Origin: Burkholderiales bacterium | Lineage (GTDB): Bacteria; Pseudomonadota; Gammaproteobacteria; Burkholderiales; Burkholderiaceae_C | Direction of reading: 5' to 3' | Length of the DNA stretch: 64,000 nucleotides | NCBI GenBank assembly: GCA_016185015.1 | Contig: JACPOI010000020.1 | Coordinates: forward strand, 372,001 to 436,000 | In this document: piece by piece, positions 51,655 to 61,037 of the stretch | How the letters are laid out: the number at the start of each line of letters is the position of its first letter | Position numbering within the stretch: position 1 is the stretch's first letter | Translations under genes and position numbers: made by a program | The notes under the pieces: generated by a model | Databases searched by the model: none | Seen by the model: the letters and a program-made list of their open reading frames with translations, nothing else | What the model was told of the DNA's origin: nothing

Positions 51655-52644
51655 ATGTATAAAACGAAAGTAAAAACCAAGATGGACGGGGATTTGCCCA
51701 GGGAATATCGCAAATATCCGGCTGCGACGTCTTCTTTGTCGGTCCTGGGCAAGGTCATGCAGGCGTTGCGCGGCATGGTCGGGGCGCCTGTTTACTGGTG
51801 TCTGGCCTATGCGACGAAGACGCCGGGCTTGCAGTTTCGCAGGTACTTCGCTCTCAAGGGCCTGCAACCCCTGCTTCGGGGGCGTGGCGCAAAAAAGGCG
51901 TACCGCTTGATGGTGATGCCCCTGGATTCGTTGCGATATTTCGAGTTTGAGTTCATGTGGTCGGCGGCCAAGGATTCAAGCGCCCGTTATTGTCTTGACG
52001 TGTCGTCGCCGCGATTGTTTCCGTTGATGCTGGCGGACAGGCTGAACCTCAGAGTTGAATTGACCAATCCAGACGGCAAGGATTTGGCGGAAACGCGGGC
52101 CTGGGCTGTATTCATGGGGGTCGATCGGCAATGCGGCTTTCATGCACAGCTGATAGGCGATGTTCAGTTTCAGGCGGGCACGTTTGATCTGGTGACCAGC
52201 ATGTCAGTTGTCGAGCACATCGTGGATGACAGCCAGGCTGTGCGCCGGATGTGGGACTTGTTGAGGCCCGGTGGACGATTGCTGATTACGGTGCCATGTG
52301 CCGATGCCGCCTACGATGAATACATGAATCAAGATGACTATGGCTTGCGCGAGTTTGATGACCAGGGATACGCTTTCTTCCAGCGCTTTTACGACCGGAA
52401 GCTGTTGGAGGAGCGACTGTTTTCCATCACGGGAGCGCCGACGCGGATGGCCGTTTACGGCGAGAAAGTGGCCGGCAGCTATCAAGAGAATGAGTACAGG
52501 AAGAGAACCGACCCCTTTCATCCATACTGGCGTGATCCCCTGGACATGGGGCTCAACTATGAATACAAAAGGGACCTGTCGGATTTGCCGGGCATCGGGG
52601 TTGTCGGCCTCGAGTTTGTCAAGCGGTCAGGGACTCTGGTTTGA
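51655..52644 (+). CDS. SAM-dependent methyltransferase
   Basis: A 329-residue protein with a class-I methyltransferase core: YCLDVSSPRLFPLMLA in place of the canonical glycine motif I, then FQAGTFDLVTSMSVVEHIVDD and WDLLRPGGRLLITVPC. The GxGxG loop is degenerate. It probably methylates a sugar or the end of a glycan chain; the acceptor is unknown. An N-terminal basic region of about 90 residues has no assignment. The ATG at 51655 is preferred; an in-frame GTG at 51643 is possible. Its stop overlaps the next start. Confidence 0.78.
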   Translation: MYKTKVKTKMDGDLPREYRKYPAATSSLSVLGKVMQALRGMVGAPVYWCLAYATKTPGLQFRRYFALKGLQPLLRGRGAKKAYRLMVMPLDSLRYFEFEFMWSAAKDSSARYCLDVSSPRLFPLMLADRLNLRVELTNPDGKDLAETRAWAVFMGVDRQCGFHAQLIGDVQFQAGTFDLVTSMSVVEHIVDDSQAVRRMWDLLRPGGRLLITVPCADAAYDEYMNQDDYGLREFDDQGYAFFQRFYDRKLLEERLFSITGAPTRMAVYGEKVAGSYQENEYRKRTDPFHPYWRDPLDMGLNYEYKRDLSDLPGIGVVGLEFVKRSGTLV

Positions 52645-53762
52645 TGATGGCGGTGGACAGAATGACGTCGAAACTTATACCTTGGGCAAGCCCCCACTAC
52701 TGGGGCAATGAAGAGAGGTACGTGCTTGACGCCTTTCGGTCAAGCTGGATATCGGGCGGGGCTTATGTGGAGCGCCTGGAGGCAGACTTTGCAGGATATT
52801 GCGGCTCCCGGAACGTCGTGTCGGCCTCGAATGGGACCACCGCATTGCACATGGCCTATCTTGCATTGGGCATCGGGCGCGGCGATGAGGTGATCGTCCC
52901 GGGTTTCGCCTTCATGGCTGCAGCCAATGTGGCCATCCATGTAGGTGCTATCCCAGTCTTCTCGGAGGTGGACTCCGAGACATGGGGCATGACGGCGGCC
53001 GACGTCGAAAAGTGCATAACGCCCAGAACCAAAGCCATCGTCCCGGTTCACACCTATGGAAATGTGTGCGAGATGGATGAAATCATGGAGCTGGCCAAGC
53101 GCCGTCAGCTGCATGTGATCGAGGACGCCGCAGAGGCGATCGGTTCCCGTTACAAGGGGAAGATGGCCGGAACGATGGCTGAGATTGGCATCTACAGCTT
53201 TCATGCGACCAAGACGATCACGACGGGCGAAGGTGGTGCGGCGGTCAGCGAAAGCGACGAGTTGTCCGCTCGCATGCGCTTGTATCGAAGTCATGGGATG
53301 TCGACCAAACGCTACTGGCATGAGGTCGCCGGCCACAACTTCCGGCTCCCCAACATGCAGGCGGCCATCGGCTGTGCGCAGTTGGAAATGGTCGACAGAA
53401 TCACGGCGGAGCGGGCGAGAGTCTACGCAAGCTACAAGAGCAAGTTGGTCGACGTGGACGGCATCAGGCTGCAGAAATTTTCTGATCAGGTCGACCCCGT
53501 GGTCTGGGCTATCGCATTGGAGATCGACCTCAAGGCATTCCCCCAGGGGCGGGATGCATTGGTTTCCAGCATGAAGGAAAGCGGCATCGAGACGCGCCCG
53601 GGTTTCTATTCCGCAAGCACCATGCCGCATCTCTATGGGGAGCAGAGCCTTCCTCGTTCTGACCAGCTGAGCCGTTGCGTCATCAGCCTTCCATCGAGCC
53701 CGACCTTGACGGAGGAGGAAATCGAGCAGGTCTGTCAGGTGTTGGTGAGGAGCAGGAAATAG
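52644..53762 (+). CDS. DegT/DnrJ/EryC1 aminotransferase, GDP-perosamine synthase-like
   Basis: A PLP-dependent sugar aminotransferase of about 372 residues. The cofactor lysine is in FHATKTITTGEGGAA, and NGTTALHMAYLALGIGRGDE and VIEDAAEAIGSRYKGK are diagnostic. The overall pattern, including STWIS-like SSWISGGAYVERLE, RYWHEVAGHNFRLPNMQAAIG and ETRPGFYSASTMP, resembles perosamine synthases (Per/RfbE). With gmd upstream the expected reaction is GDP-4-keto-6-deoxymannose plus glutamate to GDP-perosamine (inference). The start may be any of the ATGs at 52644, 52647 or 52662. Confidence 0.87.
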   Translation: MMAVDRMTSKLIPWASPHYWGNEERYVLDAFRSSWISGGAYVERLEADFAGYCGSRNVVSASNGTTALHMAYLALGIGRGDEVIVPGFAFMAAANVAIHVGAIPVFSEVDSETWGMTAADVEKCITPRTKAIVPVHTYGNVCEMDEIMELAKRRQLHVIEDAAEAIGSRYKGKMAGTMAEIGIYSFHATKTITTGEGGAAVSESDELSARMRLYRSHGMSTKRYWHEVAGHNFRLPNMQAAIGCAQLEMVDRITAERARVYASYKSKLVDVDGIRLQKFSDQVDPVVWAIALEIDLKAFPQGRDALVSSMKESGIETRPGFYSASTMPHLYGEQSLPRSDQLSRCVISLPSSPTLTEEEIEQVCQVLVRSRK

Positions 53763-53778
53763 CACGCAGTCTGCGAGG

Positions 53779-54255
53779 ATGTCTATGGAACTGATCAGGC
53801 TGGACCGTGGCTGGGAGCTTGCGCTGAGAGAATTCCTGCTCAGTCTCACCCGGGGTGGCGACGATGCGTTCTTTCAGCCGCACGCCGCTGATGTCGAAGC
53901 CATACGCAAGATCATTGCCGACAGAAGGAAAGACGAATATCTTCTGCTGGTCGATGGCGGCGAGGTCTATGGGTACGGATTGTTGCGAGGCTGGGATGAG
54001 GGTTACGAGATTCCGAGCCTGGGATTGGCCATCCATGCTTCGGTTCGTGGCGCCGGCTTCGGTCGGGCATTCATGCATTACCTGCACGCCACCGCCAAGC
54101 ACCGGGGGGCAAAGAAAATTCGACTGCGAGTGCATAAGAACAACGCACAGGCTATCCGGCTATACAGGAGTCTGGGCTATGCGCTGGAGCAGGATGGTGA
54201 TCAGCCTACCTACCTGATCGGATTCAAATCATTGGCGAAGGCAGGAGTGTCGTGA
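53779..54255 (+). CDS. GNAT-family N-acetyltransferase
   Basis: A 158-residue GNAT protein with the acetyl-CoA pyrophosphate loop VRGAGFGRAFMHYL (about 89-102) and the closing NNAQAIRLYRSLGY. Following an amino-sugar aminotransferase by 16 bases, it probably N-acetylates the 4-amino group. GNAT enzymes of this kind (for example WecD) act on nucleotide-linked 4-amino-6-deoxy sugars. In E. coli O157 the perosamine acetyltransferase belongs to a different fold, so this would be an alternative solution. Its TGA overlaps the GTG start of the next gene. Confidence 0.83.
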   Translation: MSMELIRLDRGWELALREFLLSLTRGGDDAFFQPHAADVEAIRKIIADRRKDEYLLLVDGGEVYGYGLLRGWDEGYEIPSLGLAIHASVRGAGFGRAFMHYLHATAKHRGAKKIRLRVHKNNAQAIRLYRSLGYALEQDGDQPTYLIGFKSLAKAGVS

Positions 54256-55262
54256 CGTACAAGCTTTCAATATGCATCCCCACGCTGAATCGGGCGGAAT
54301 ATATTGGCGAGACGCTCGACAGCATCATTTCGCAGTTGACCGATGAGGTGGAAGTGGTGATTGTCGATGGCGGTTCTACCGATGGAACCGAAGAGATCGT
54401 CAGCAGTTACCAGCGGCGATTTCCGCAGATTCGCTATGTCCGAAAGGATGCGAATGATGCCGGGCCATCCAATCGCGGATTTGATATCGACTGCCACCGT
54501 TCTGTGGAACTGGCGCAAGGGGCTTACTGCTGGTTGATGACCGATGATGACCTGCTGGTGCCGGGCGCGGTTCGGCGAGTCATGCGAGAAATCGCGGCCG
54601 GGTACGCGCTGGTAGTCGTGGCGGTGGAAATTCGCGATAAGAATCTGATCCGCGTGCTGAATCCCAGGCGCCCCGATCTGGAAGGCGATCTAAGATTTGA
54701 CAGGAGTTCCTGGGAGGCCTTCGTATCGGCTGCAGGCAGTCATCTGACTTTCGTCGGTGCGGTAGTTGTTGAGAGAAGTTTCTGGCTCGAGCGGGTTCAG
54801 GAAAAATACTTTGGCACGGGGTTTGTGCATGTGGGTGTGATTTTCGATAGACCTATCGAAAAGGAAGTCCTGATGGTCGCGCAGCCGCTGGTCATTATCC
54901 GATTGGGGAATGCGCAGTGGTCGAGTCGTACATTCCAGATCTGGATGTTTGGCTGGCCGGACTTGGTCTGGTCGTTTTCCGGGATTTCTGATCAGGCCAA
55001 GGAAAAGATCACGGCAAGAAATCCCTGGAGCAGCCTGGGGGTCTTGTTGCTGCAGCGGACGTTGGGGACCTATTCGGTCCGCGAGTATCAGACGCTGCTG
55101 CGGCAGCGGTTTTCCAGCCAAAGGAGAGGGCTGGCGGCCTGGATGATTGCCCTGTTGCCAAGGTTCCTGCTATTTCCGCTGGCCTGGGTCTATGCGATGA
55201 CGAGGCCTGCGGAAAGAGCGATGAGACTGTTTGAACTGCGTCAAAGCTGGAGATGGAAATGA
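54252..55262 (+). CDS. Family 2 glycosyltransferase
   Basis: A 336-residue GT-A fold transferase. LSICIPTLNRAEYIGETLDSI opens the protein, then VVIVDGGSTDGTEEI and the metal-binding DDD in WLMTDDDLLVPGAV (about 95-108). This is the family of abequosyl-type transferases that attach deoxysugars. It uses a nucleotide sugar in the cytoplasm to extend the lipid-linked unit. The start is the GTG at 54252 (GTGA overlap), the only start that keeps the first strand intact. Confidence 0.87.
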   Translation: MTYKLSICIPTLNRAEYIGETLDSIISQLTDEVEVVIVDGGSTDGTEEIVSSYQRRFPQIRYVRKDANDAGPSNRGFDIDCHRSVELAQGAYCWLMTDDDLLVPGAVRRVMREIAAGYALVVVAVEIRDKNLIRVLNPRRPDLEGDLRFDRSSWEAFVSAAGSHLTFVGAVVVERSFWLERVQEKYFGTGFVHVGVIFDRPIEKEVLMVAQPLVIIRLGNAQWSSRTFQIWMFGWPDLVWSFSGISDQAKEKITARNPWSSLGVLLLQRTLGTYSVREYQTLLRQRFSSQRRGLAAWMIALLPRFLLFPLAWVYAMTRPAERAMRLFELRQSWRWK

Positions 55263-55308
55263 CTGAAGACAGCGTCGTTTGTGACGGGCTGATGGGGCGA
55301 GTTCAAGC

Positions 55309-56586
55309 GTGCCGCTTCTCCCCCGAATTGAGCAGATAAGGGCACTCGTGTACAAGAAGATTGAAAAATGCCGAGTCTGCGGCAACTCCCATCTAGAGCC
55401 GGTGCTGGATCTGGGCAAGCAGATGCTGACGGGCGTGTTTCCTCGCCAGCAGGGGGCGCAGGTGACGAAGGGGCCCTTGCGGCTGGTCAAATGCGCCGGC
55501 GGACCGGAGGTCTGCGGCCTGTTGCAGCTGGAGCATTCCTACGATCTTGGTGAAATGTATGGCGAGAACTACGGGTACCGTTCGGGCCTCAATGCCAGCA
55601 TGGTGCGGCACCTCCATGCGAAGGTGGCGAGAATCCGGAAACTGGCTGATCTGAAGTCTGGCGACCTGGTGGTGGATATCGGCAGCAACGACAGCACCAC
55701 GCTGCAGGCCTATCCGAAGGATCTGTCACTGGTGGGCATCGATCCGACTGGCGTGAAGTTTCATGCCTATTACCCTGCGCACATCGAACTCATTCCCGAC
55801 TTCTTCTCGGCGCGTCTGCTCCAGGAGAAATTCCCCGGGCAAAAGGCCAGGGTGGTGACATCATTCTCGATGTTCTACGATCTCGAGGCGCCGATGGACT
55901 TCATGCGCGAGGTGCACGAGGTGCTGGCCCAGGATGGCATCTGGGTATTCGAGCAGAGCTACATGCCGACAATGCTGGACACCAACTCGTATGACACGGT
56001 CTGTCATGAACATCTCGAGTTCTATGCTTTGCGCCAGATCCAGTGGATGGCTGAGCGGGTGGGCTTCAGGATCCTCGATGTCGAGTTCAACGATGTGAAT
56101 GGCGGAAGTTTCTCGGTCACGGTGGGCAAGGAATCCGGGGGGCAGACGCTGCTGCCCGCCGTCCAGAAAATCCTGGACGCTGAGTCCAGAAAAGGCCTGG
56201 ATACACTGGCGCCGTATCTGGAATTCGCGCAGCGTGTGGAGCAATCCAGGCGGATTCTGCGCGAATTCGTCGCGCAGGCCAAAGCGGAAGGCAAGACTAT
56301 CGCCGCGCTCGGGGCGTCCACCAAAGGCAATGTGCTGCTTCAGTACTGCGGCCTGACTCAAAAGGACATCTCGTTCGTGGGTGAGGTCAATGCGGACAAG
56401 TATGGTGCGTTCACGCCCGGCTCGTGGATTCCTGTCGTGGCTGAGGACGAACTGCTGCAGCGGAACCCGGATTACCTGCTGGTGCTTCCATGGCATTTCA
56501 GGAAATTCTTCGAAAACTCAGGCAAGCTCAAGGGACGACACTTGGTTTTCCCGCTGCCGAAACTCGAAATAATCAGACTGCAATAA
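55309..56586 (+). CDS. Sugar C-methyltransferase-type protein with zinc-binding N-terminus
   Basis: A three-part protein of 412-425 residues: an N-terminal zinc-binding segment (CRVCGN and a later Cys pair), a class-I SAM core (DLVVDIGSNDSTTLQAY, VTSFSMFYDLEAPMDFM) and a C-terminal domain with AKAEGKTIAALGASTKGNVLLQY and HFRKFF. This is the architecture of nucleotide-sugar C-methyltransferases such as TylCIII and NovU, which act on 4-keto-6-deoxy sugars. It suggests a branched-chain deoxysugar. The GTG at 55348, preceded by AAGGG, may be the true start rather than the GTG at 55309. Confidence 0.87.
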   Translation: MPLLPRIEQIRALVYKKIEKCRVCGNSHLEPVLDLGKQMLTGVFPRQQGAQVTKGPLRLVKCAGGPEVCGLLQLEHSYDLGEMYGENYGYRSGLNASMVRHLHAKVARIRKLADLKSGDLVVDIGSNDSTTLQAYPKDLSLVGIDPTGVKFHAYYPAHIELIPDFFSARLLQEKFPGQKARVVTSFSMFYDLEAPMDFMREVHEVLAQDGIWVFEQSYMPTMLDTNSYDTVCHEHLEFYALRQIQWMAERVGFRILDVEFNDVNGGSFSVTVGKESGGQTLLPAVQKILDAESRKGLDTLAPYLEFAQRVEQSRRILREFVAQAKAEGKTIAALGASTKGNVLLQYCGLTQKDISFVGEVNADKYGAFTPGSWIPVVAEDELLQRNPDYLLVLPWHFRKFFENSGKLKGRHLVFPLPKLEIIRLQ

Positions 56587-56656
56587 CCATGGCGCACCAA
56601 CCTGCCGGGTGTCCCGGGATATGGACATCGGTGAGGTGGGGCGGCGCTGCGACAAG

Positions 56657-57880
56657 ATGAACGCTGCTGTTTTCACCATCGTTTCGACGAACTACTTCGG
56701 CTACGCCAAGACGCTGGCGCAGAGCATGGCGACCCCGGATGGGGTGGCCGCCGATTTTCATGTCTTGGTCGTTGATCCCCGCGACGAGGCTTTTGCCCGC
56801 GCCCACCCGGGATGCCGGATCACGTGGGTGGAAGAGCTGCAGATTCCCGGCTTCGAGAGCATTGCCTTCAAGTACGACATTCTCGAATTGAACACCAATG
56901 TCAAGCCGTCCTTCGCCAAGTACCTGCTGAAACAGTACGAGAAGGTCGTCTATCTCGACCCGGATATCTATGTGTATGGCAGTTTGGCCCCAATCCTGGC
57001 CGCGCTGGATGACCATCCGGCCGTGCTGACCCCGCACATCACGGTGCCGATTGACGACGACAGACTGCCGGGTGAACAGGAGCTGCTGCGGGCCGGGATC
57101 TACAACCTGGGCTTTGCTGCCTTCAGCCGAGCGCCGCAGGCGTCTCGCTTGCTGGACTGGTGGGAGAGCCGATGTCTGAATCTGGCCTACGACGAGCAGG
57201 CGCAGGGCCTCTTTGTCGACCAGAAATGGATGAACTTCGCGCCCGTCTTTTGTGATGGGCTGCTCGTGCTCAAGGAGCCGCAATACAACGTCGCCTACTG
57301 GAATCTGCACGAGCGACGGCTGAGCCGCAAGGACGGCGTCTACCTGGTCAACGACGAGCAGCCGCTGGTCTTCTTCCATTTCAGCGGCCTGCCGGCGGGC
57401 GGGAACGAGACCATTTCAAAATATCAGAATCGCTACACGCTCAAGGAGCGCCCGGACCTGGCGGCGCTCTTCGAGGCCTATCGTGCCGTCCTGATGGAAA
57501 ACGGGCAAGGCGAGTACGCGGTGCTGCCTTATGGTTTCGGCGTGTTCTCCAACGGCGTGCGGATCACGGGGCTGGCCCGACGGGTCGTGTCTGCAGGCCG
57601 CCCGGAGGACTTGCAGGGGGATCCCTTTGATGCGCGCGGCCGCCTGTATGCCATGCTGCAGCGCTCGGGCTTGATCGATTCCTCGCGCCCGCGTGCTGAC
57701 GGCGGGCCGACCGATCGCAAGCCCGGGGGCCGGATGAAGAGCACGGCGCGTGCCGTGATGCAAGTCTTCTTCAAGGTGCTGCTGCGGCTGCTCGGGCCTG
57801 AACGCTATTTCGCGCTGCTTCGCTATCTGACCTCGCAGGTCACGGCGCGCAAGCAGCAGTTCCTGATCAAGCGACCCTGA
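56657..57880 (+). CDS. GT-A-type glycosyltransferase (GT8-like)
   Basis: A protein of 407 residues. TIVSTNYFGYAKTLAQSM starts the nucleotide-sugar domain, and YLDPDIYVYGSL carries the DxD metal site. AGIYNLGFAAFSR and FVDQKWMNFAPVF are typical of this glycosyltransferase group, and FFHFSGL follows. The C-terminal 130 residues have no assignment. It likely adds one sugar to the repeat unit. The ATG at 56657 is chosen; an upstream ATG at 56609 is possible. GC content rises again towards its end. Confidence 0.83.
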   Translation: MNAAVFTIVSTNYFGYAKTLAQSMATPDGVAADFHVLVVDPRDEAFARAHPGCRITWVEELQIPGFESIAFKYDILELNTNVKPSFAKYLLKQYEKVVYLDPDIYVYGSLAPILAALDDHPAVLTPHITVPIDDDRLPGEQELLRAGIYNLGFAAFSRAPQASRLLDWWESRCLNLAYDEQAQGLFVDQKWMNFAPVFCDGLLVLKEPQYNVAYWNLHERRLSRKDGVYLVNDEQPLVFFHFSGLPAGGNETISKYQNRYTLKERPDLAALFEAYRAVLMENGQGEYAVLPYGFGVFSNGVRITGLARRVVSAGRPEDLQGDPFDARGRLYAMLQRSGLIDSSRPRADGGPTDRKPGGRMKSTARAVMQVFFKVLLRLLGPERYFALLRYLTSQVTARKQQFLIKRP

Positions 57881-57976
57881 GTCGGCGGGGTCTGGGCGTT
57901 ACCGTGCTGCTAATATCGGCAGCGGTTGGCCAGTCTTCCTGACGTGAGGATCTCTTCCAGCCGATCGTCTAAATCG

Positions 57977-59146
57977 ATGGGAATGTCCCAGCCGCAAGTA
58001 GCCCCAGCTCATGTGCTGATCGATGCGCGTCCCCTCAATGGTCAGCGCAACGGCCTAGCTCGTTTTGTCGAGCAGATGGTGCGAGAGTGGCCCAAGGTCA
58101 GTGGTGCCAAGGTGACGCTGATCTCCCATCGGCCCATCCAGGTGACACAAGCGCTGCCGGCGTCGCTGGCCATTCATGTCGACGCCGGGATCTGGCGGCG
58201 CTGCCCTGGCTCCCTGTGGTTCAATCTTCGCGCTGGCGTGCTCGCCAGGCGCTTGGGGGCGACCCATGTTCTGGGCACCCAGCATGTTCTCCCGCTGTTC
58301 GGGCTACGGGGGGTCCATCGTGGTGTCATCGTCCACGATCTGGTGTTTCGCAAGTTTCCGAACACCATGCTCTGGTCCGATCGGCTGCTTAGCTGGCTGT
58401 TCGTGCCACTCTCGCTGAAAGTCGCGGATTCGGTCTTCTGCGTGTCCGAGAGCACCCGGCGGGACCTCCTGAGGGAGTTTGCGGTCGATCCCCATCTCGC
58501 GCGGACTGCCTATCCGGGCGGCACTTTCGACACCATCGCGTCGGACCGTCCCAGCCCGGCGGGCCCGACAGTACGCCTGCTCGTGGTGGGTTCCATCGAG
58601 CCGCGCAAAAACCTCGCCAAGTTCTTCCGGGTGTACCGCGCCTTGCGCATGCAGGGTCATGCGCTGGAACTGGACATCGTCAGCGGCATGGACTGGGGAG
58701 GCGCGATTGCCCCCGAGCTCTGGCGCGCCATGGAGGCCGATCCGCTCGTGCGGGTGCATCGGGGCGTGGATGATGAGCGTCTGCAGTGGCTCTATGGGGC
58801 CGCGGACTTCCTGGTCTTCCCTAGTCTGTACGAGGGGTTTGGTCTGCCCATGCTTGAGGCGGTGGGCAAGTGCGCTGTGATCGCTAACGATATCCCCGTG
58901 TTTCGCGAGATCGCTGCCCATCTCGACGGCGTTATCCTGATGGACTTCGAAGCGCGGGACGAGAAGGTCGCCGTCGCTTTCGCCGCTGTCCTGGAGCGGA
59001 GGTCCGTGGCGCGCTTTCGGACAGAGACGGACCGTGGGCTGTTTTCCTGGCAAAGTTGCGCGCGGGAGATTGCAGCGGGCATGGGGCTGGGGGCGTCTGA
59101 CGACCGTCCGGCGGTGGCTATGGTTGCTGACATAGGGGGCAGGTGA
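57977..59146 (+). CDS. Family 4 glycosyltransferase
   Basis: A 389-residue GT-B transferase of family 4. The N-terminal half has LIDARPLNGQRNGLARFVEQ. The C-terminal half has VGSIEPRKNLAKFFRVY and the nucleotide-sugar motif FPSLYEGFGLPMLEAVGKC. It retains anomeric configuration (family knowledge). Donor and acceptor are unknown; the motif set resembles mannosyl- or rhamnosyltransferases. A second in-frame ATG at 57983 is equally usable. Its stop overlaps the next gene's start (GTGATG). Confidence 0.88.
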   Translation: MGMSQPQVAPAHVLIDARPLNGQRNGLARFVEQMVREWPKVSGAKVTLISHRPIQVTQALPASLAIHVDAGIWRRCPGSLWFNLRAGVLARRLGATHVLGTQHVLPLFGLRGVHRGVIVHDLVFRKFPNTMLWSDRLLSWLFVPLSLKVADSVFCVSESTRRDLLREFAVDPHLARTAYPGGTFDTIASDRPSPAGPTVRLLVVGSIEPRKNLAKFFRVYRALRMQGHALELDIVSGMDWGGAIAPELWRAMEADPLVRVHRGVDDERLQWLYGAADFLVFPSLYEGFGLPMLEAVGKCAVIANDIPVFREIAAHLDGVILMDFEARDEKVAVAFAAVLERRSVARFRTETDRGLFSWQSCAREIAAGMGLGASDDRPAVAMVADIGGR

Positions 59147-59907
59147 TGATCCCGGCTGAGTTGATACGCGGCGTGCTTGCGGCACCGTCGGCGCCAGACG
59201 GCTATCTGCGCGAGGTCGCTCGGCGCGAGCCCAGTCATCGATTTCTGGGAGGCGCTACGCAGGGCTGCTATGTGCGCATGGTGCACCTGCTGGTGGCTGC
59301 CTACCGTGCGCAACAACGTGAGCCAGCGACGGTCCGGGTGCTCGATTGGGGCGCTGGCAAGGGCCATATCAGCTACTTGTTGCGCAAGTCGGGGTTTGAC
59401 GTCACCTCCTGCGATCTGAAGTCGTCTACGGACGACAGCGCCTTCAACCAGGAGACGCCCATCATCGATGAGCAATCCATCCAGGTCATCCCCTTGTTGG
59501 ACGACTGCGCCTTGCCCTTTGAGGATGCCAGCTTCGATCTGGTCGTGAGCTTCGGGGTGCTGGAGCATGTGCGGGACGACCGGTGCTCGCTGAAGGAGAT
59601 CCGCCGCGTGCTCAAGCCCGGCGGCTTGTTCTTCTTCGCCTTCCTGCCGTACTGGCTGTCCTGGACGCAGAGGCTGGCGCACCTGCGCGGCAACCGGTAT
59701 CACCCCATCCTGTACAGTGTCCAGGGCATGCGGGAGCTGGCGCGAGTGTCCGGTTTCCGGGTTGACCGCGTGTGGCACGGCCAGCTGTTTCCCAAGAACT
59801 TCTGGCCCGACAGCAATGCGATCGAGCGGCTGGACCGGTTCCTGACGAGCCGCACGCCGGTCAAGTACTTCGCGACCAACCTGGAAGGTTTCCTTGTTGC
59901 AGACTGA
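59146..59907 (+). CDS. SAM-dependent methyltransferase (Methyltransf_11 type)
   Basis: A methyltransferase of about 253 residues with a clean motif I, RVLDWGAGKGHISYLLRKSG, then LPFEDASFDLVVSFGVLEHV and IRRVLKPGGLFFF. The C-terminal part (YSVQGMRELARVSGFRV) is usual for small-molecule or glycan methyltransferases. It is embedded between two family 4 glycosyltransferases and could cap the chain or decorate a sugar. The start is the ATG at 59146, or the GTG at 59143 that overlaps the previous stop. Confidence 0.85.
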   Translation: MIPAELIRGVLAAPSAPDGYLREVARREPSHRFLGGATQGCYVRMVHLLVAAYRAQQREPATVRVLDWGAGKGHISYLLRKSGFDVTSCDLKSSTDDSAFNQETPIIDEQSIQVIPLLDDCALPFEDASFDLVVSFGVLEHVRDDRCSLKEIRRVLKPGGLFFFAFLPYWLSWTQRLAHLRGNRYHPILYSVQGMRELARVSGFRVDRVWHGQLFPKNFWPDSNAIERLDRFLTSRTPVKYFATNLEGFLVAD

Positions 59908-59909
59908 CC

Positions 59910-61037
59910 ATGCGTACTGATCCGCACCGACGTCTCAAGCTCCTGGTGGACGGGCGCAAGGCCTGTGATTCGGGCATCGGAACCTATATACGCAACGTCG
60001 TGCCGCGGGTGTTGGCGCGGCTGCCGCTGGCGCGTGTGCGGGTGCTTGTCGCCCCCGCTTCGGTCAACCGGTCAGCCTGGCTGGATGGGTCGCAGGTCGA
60101 GCGGGTCGAGGATGCGGGCCGTCCTCTGGGCTTGCACGAACAGTGGTCCTTGCGACGGCTGTTGGCGCCGGATGAAATCTTCTGGGCCACGAGCCTGGCG
60201 CATCCCCTGTTCCGGCCAGGACCGATGGTGGCCACGGTGCACGATGTGGCGCAGCTGGCGCTGGACCGGCACTCGGCCGGCGGCCGTCTGGTGCACCTGG
60301 CGGCGCGACGGTACCTGCAGAGCCTGCGCCGCAATTCGGCGCTGCTGCTGTTCAACTCGGCTTTTACCGAGCGGGAATTCAGACTGCATGTGGGAGCGCC
60401 GGCGGCGGCCTCGGCGGTCACCCCCCTGGGCGTTGCGCCCGAGTGGTTCGAGGCACTGCCGCATGCGCCGACCGGCGTGCGACCCTATTTCATCTGCGTG
60501 GGCTCGATCCGGCCGCACAAGAACCTGCGCACTTTGCTGGCGGCCTTCGCCCGTGTGTTGGATCAGCTTGCGCATGATCTGGTGATCGTCGGCCGGCACG
60601 AGGGCTTGCGCACGCGCGAGGGCGATTTCGCGCAGCTGCTGGCGCCACTGGGCGAGCGGGTGCGCTTCCTGGGTGCGGTTGACGATGCGACGCTGCGTCA
60701 GTGGGTGGCCGGCGCCCAGGCGCTGGTGTTTCCCTCGCTTTACGAGGGATTCGGCTTGCCGGCGCTGGAAGCCATGGCGGCAGGTTGCCCAGTGATCGCG
60801 TCCAGCGCTGGCGCTCTGCCCGAGGTGTGCGGCCCGGTCGCCAGCTATTTCGATCCGCATTCCGTGGATGCGTTGACGGCAGCCCTGCTGGCGCATGCGC
60901 GCATGACAACCGAAGCGCGTCAGAACCAGGTTCGGCAAGGTCTGGCGCGTGCTCGCCGGTATGACTGGGACCGGACGGCTGATCTGACCGTCCAGGGCAT
61001 CACGCAATACCTTGAGCAAAGAGGTCGTCATGGCTGA
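59910..61037 (+). CDS. Family 4 glycosyltransferase
   Basis: A 375-residue GT-B transferase. LLVDGRKACDSGIGTYIRNV opens the acceptor domain. VGSIRPHKNLRTLLAAFARV, LVIVGRHEG and FPSLYEGFGLPALEAMAAGC define the donor domain. It is a paralogue in style of the GT4 at 57977. It starts 3 bases after the methyltransferase gene and its end overlaps the next gene by 8 bases. The sugar added is unknown. Confidence 0.89.
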   Translation: MRTDPHRRLKLLVDGRKACDSGIGTYIRNVVPRVLARLPLARVRVLVAPASVNRSAWLDGSQVERVEDAGRPLGLHEQWSLRRLLAPDEIFWATSLAHPLFRPGPMVATVHDVAQLALDRHSAGGRLVHLAARRYLQSLRRNSALLLFNSAFTEREFRLHVGAPAAASAVTPLGVAPEWFEALPHAPTGVRPYFICVGSIRPHKNLRTLLAAFARVLDQLAHDLVIVGRHEGLRTREGDFAQLLAPLGERVRFLGAVDDATLRQWVAGAQALVFPSLYEGFGLPALEAMAAGCPVIASSAGALPEVCGPVASYFDPHSVDALTAALLAHARMTTEARQNQVRQGLARARRYDWDRTADLTVQGITQYLEQRGRHG

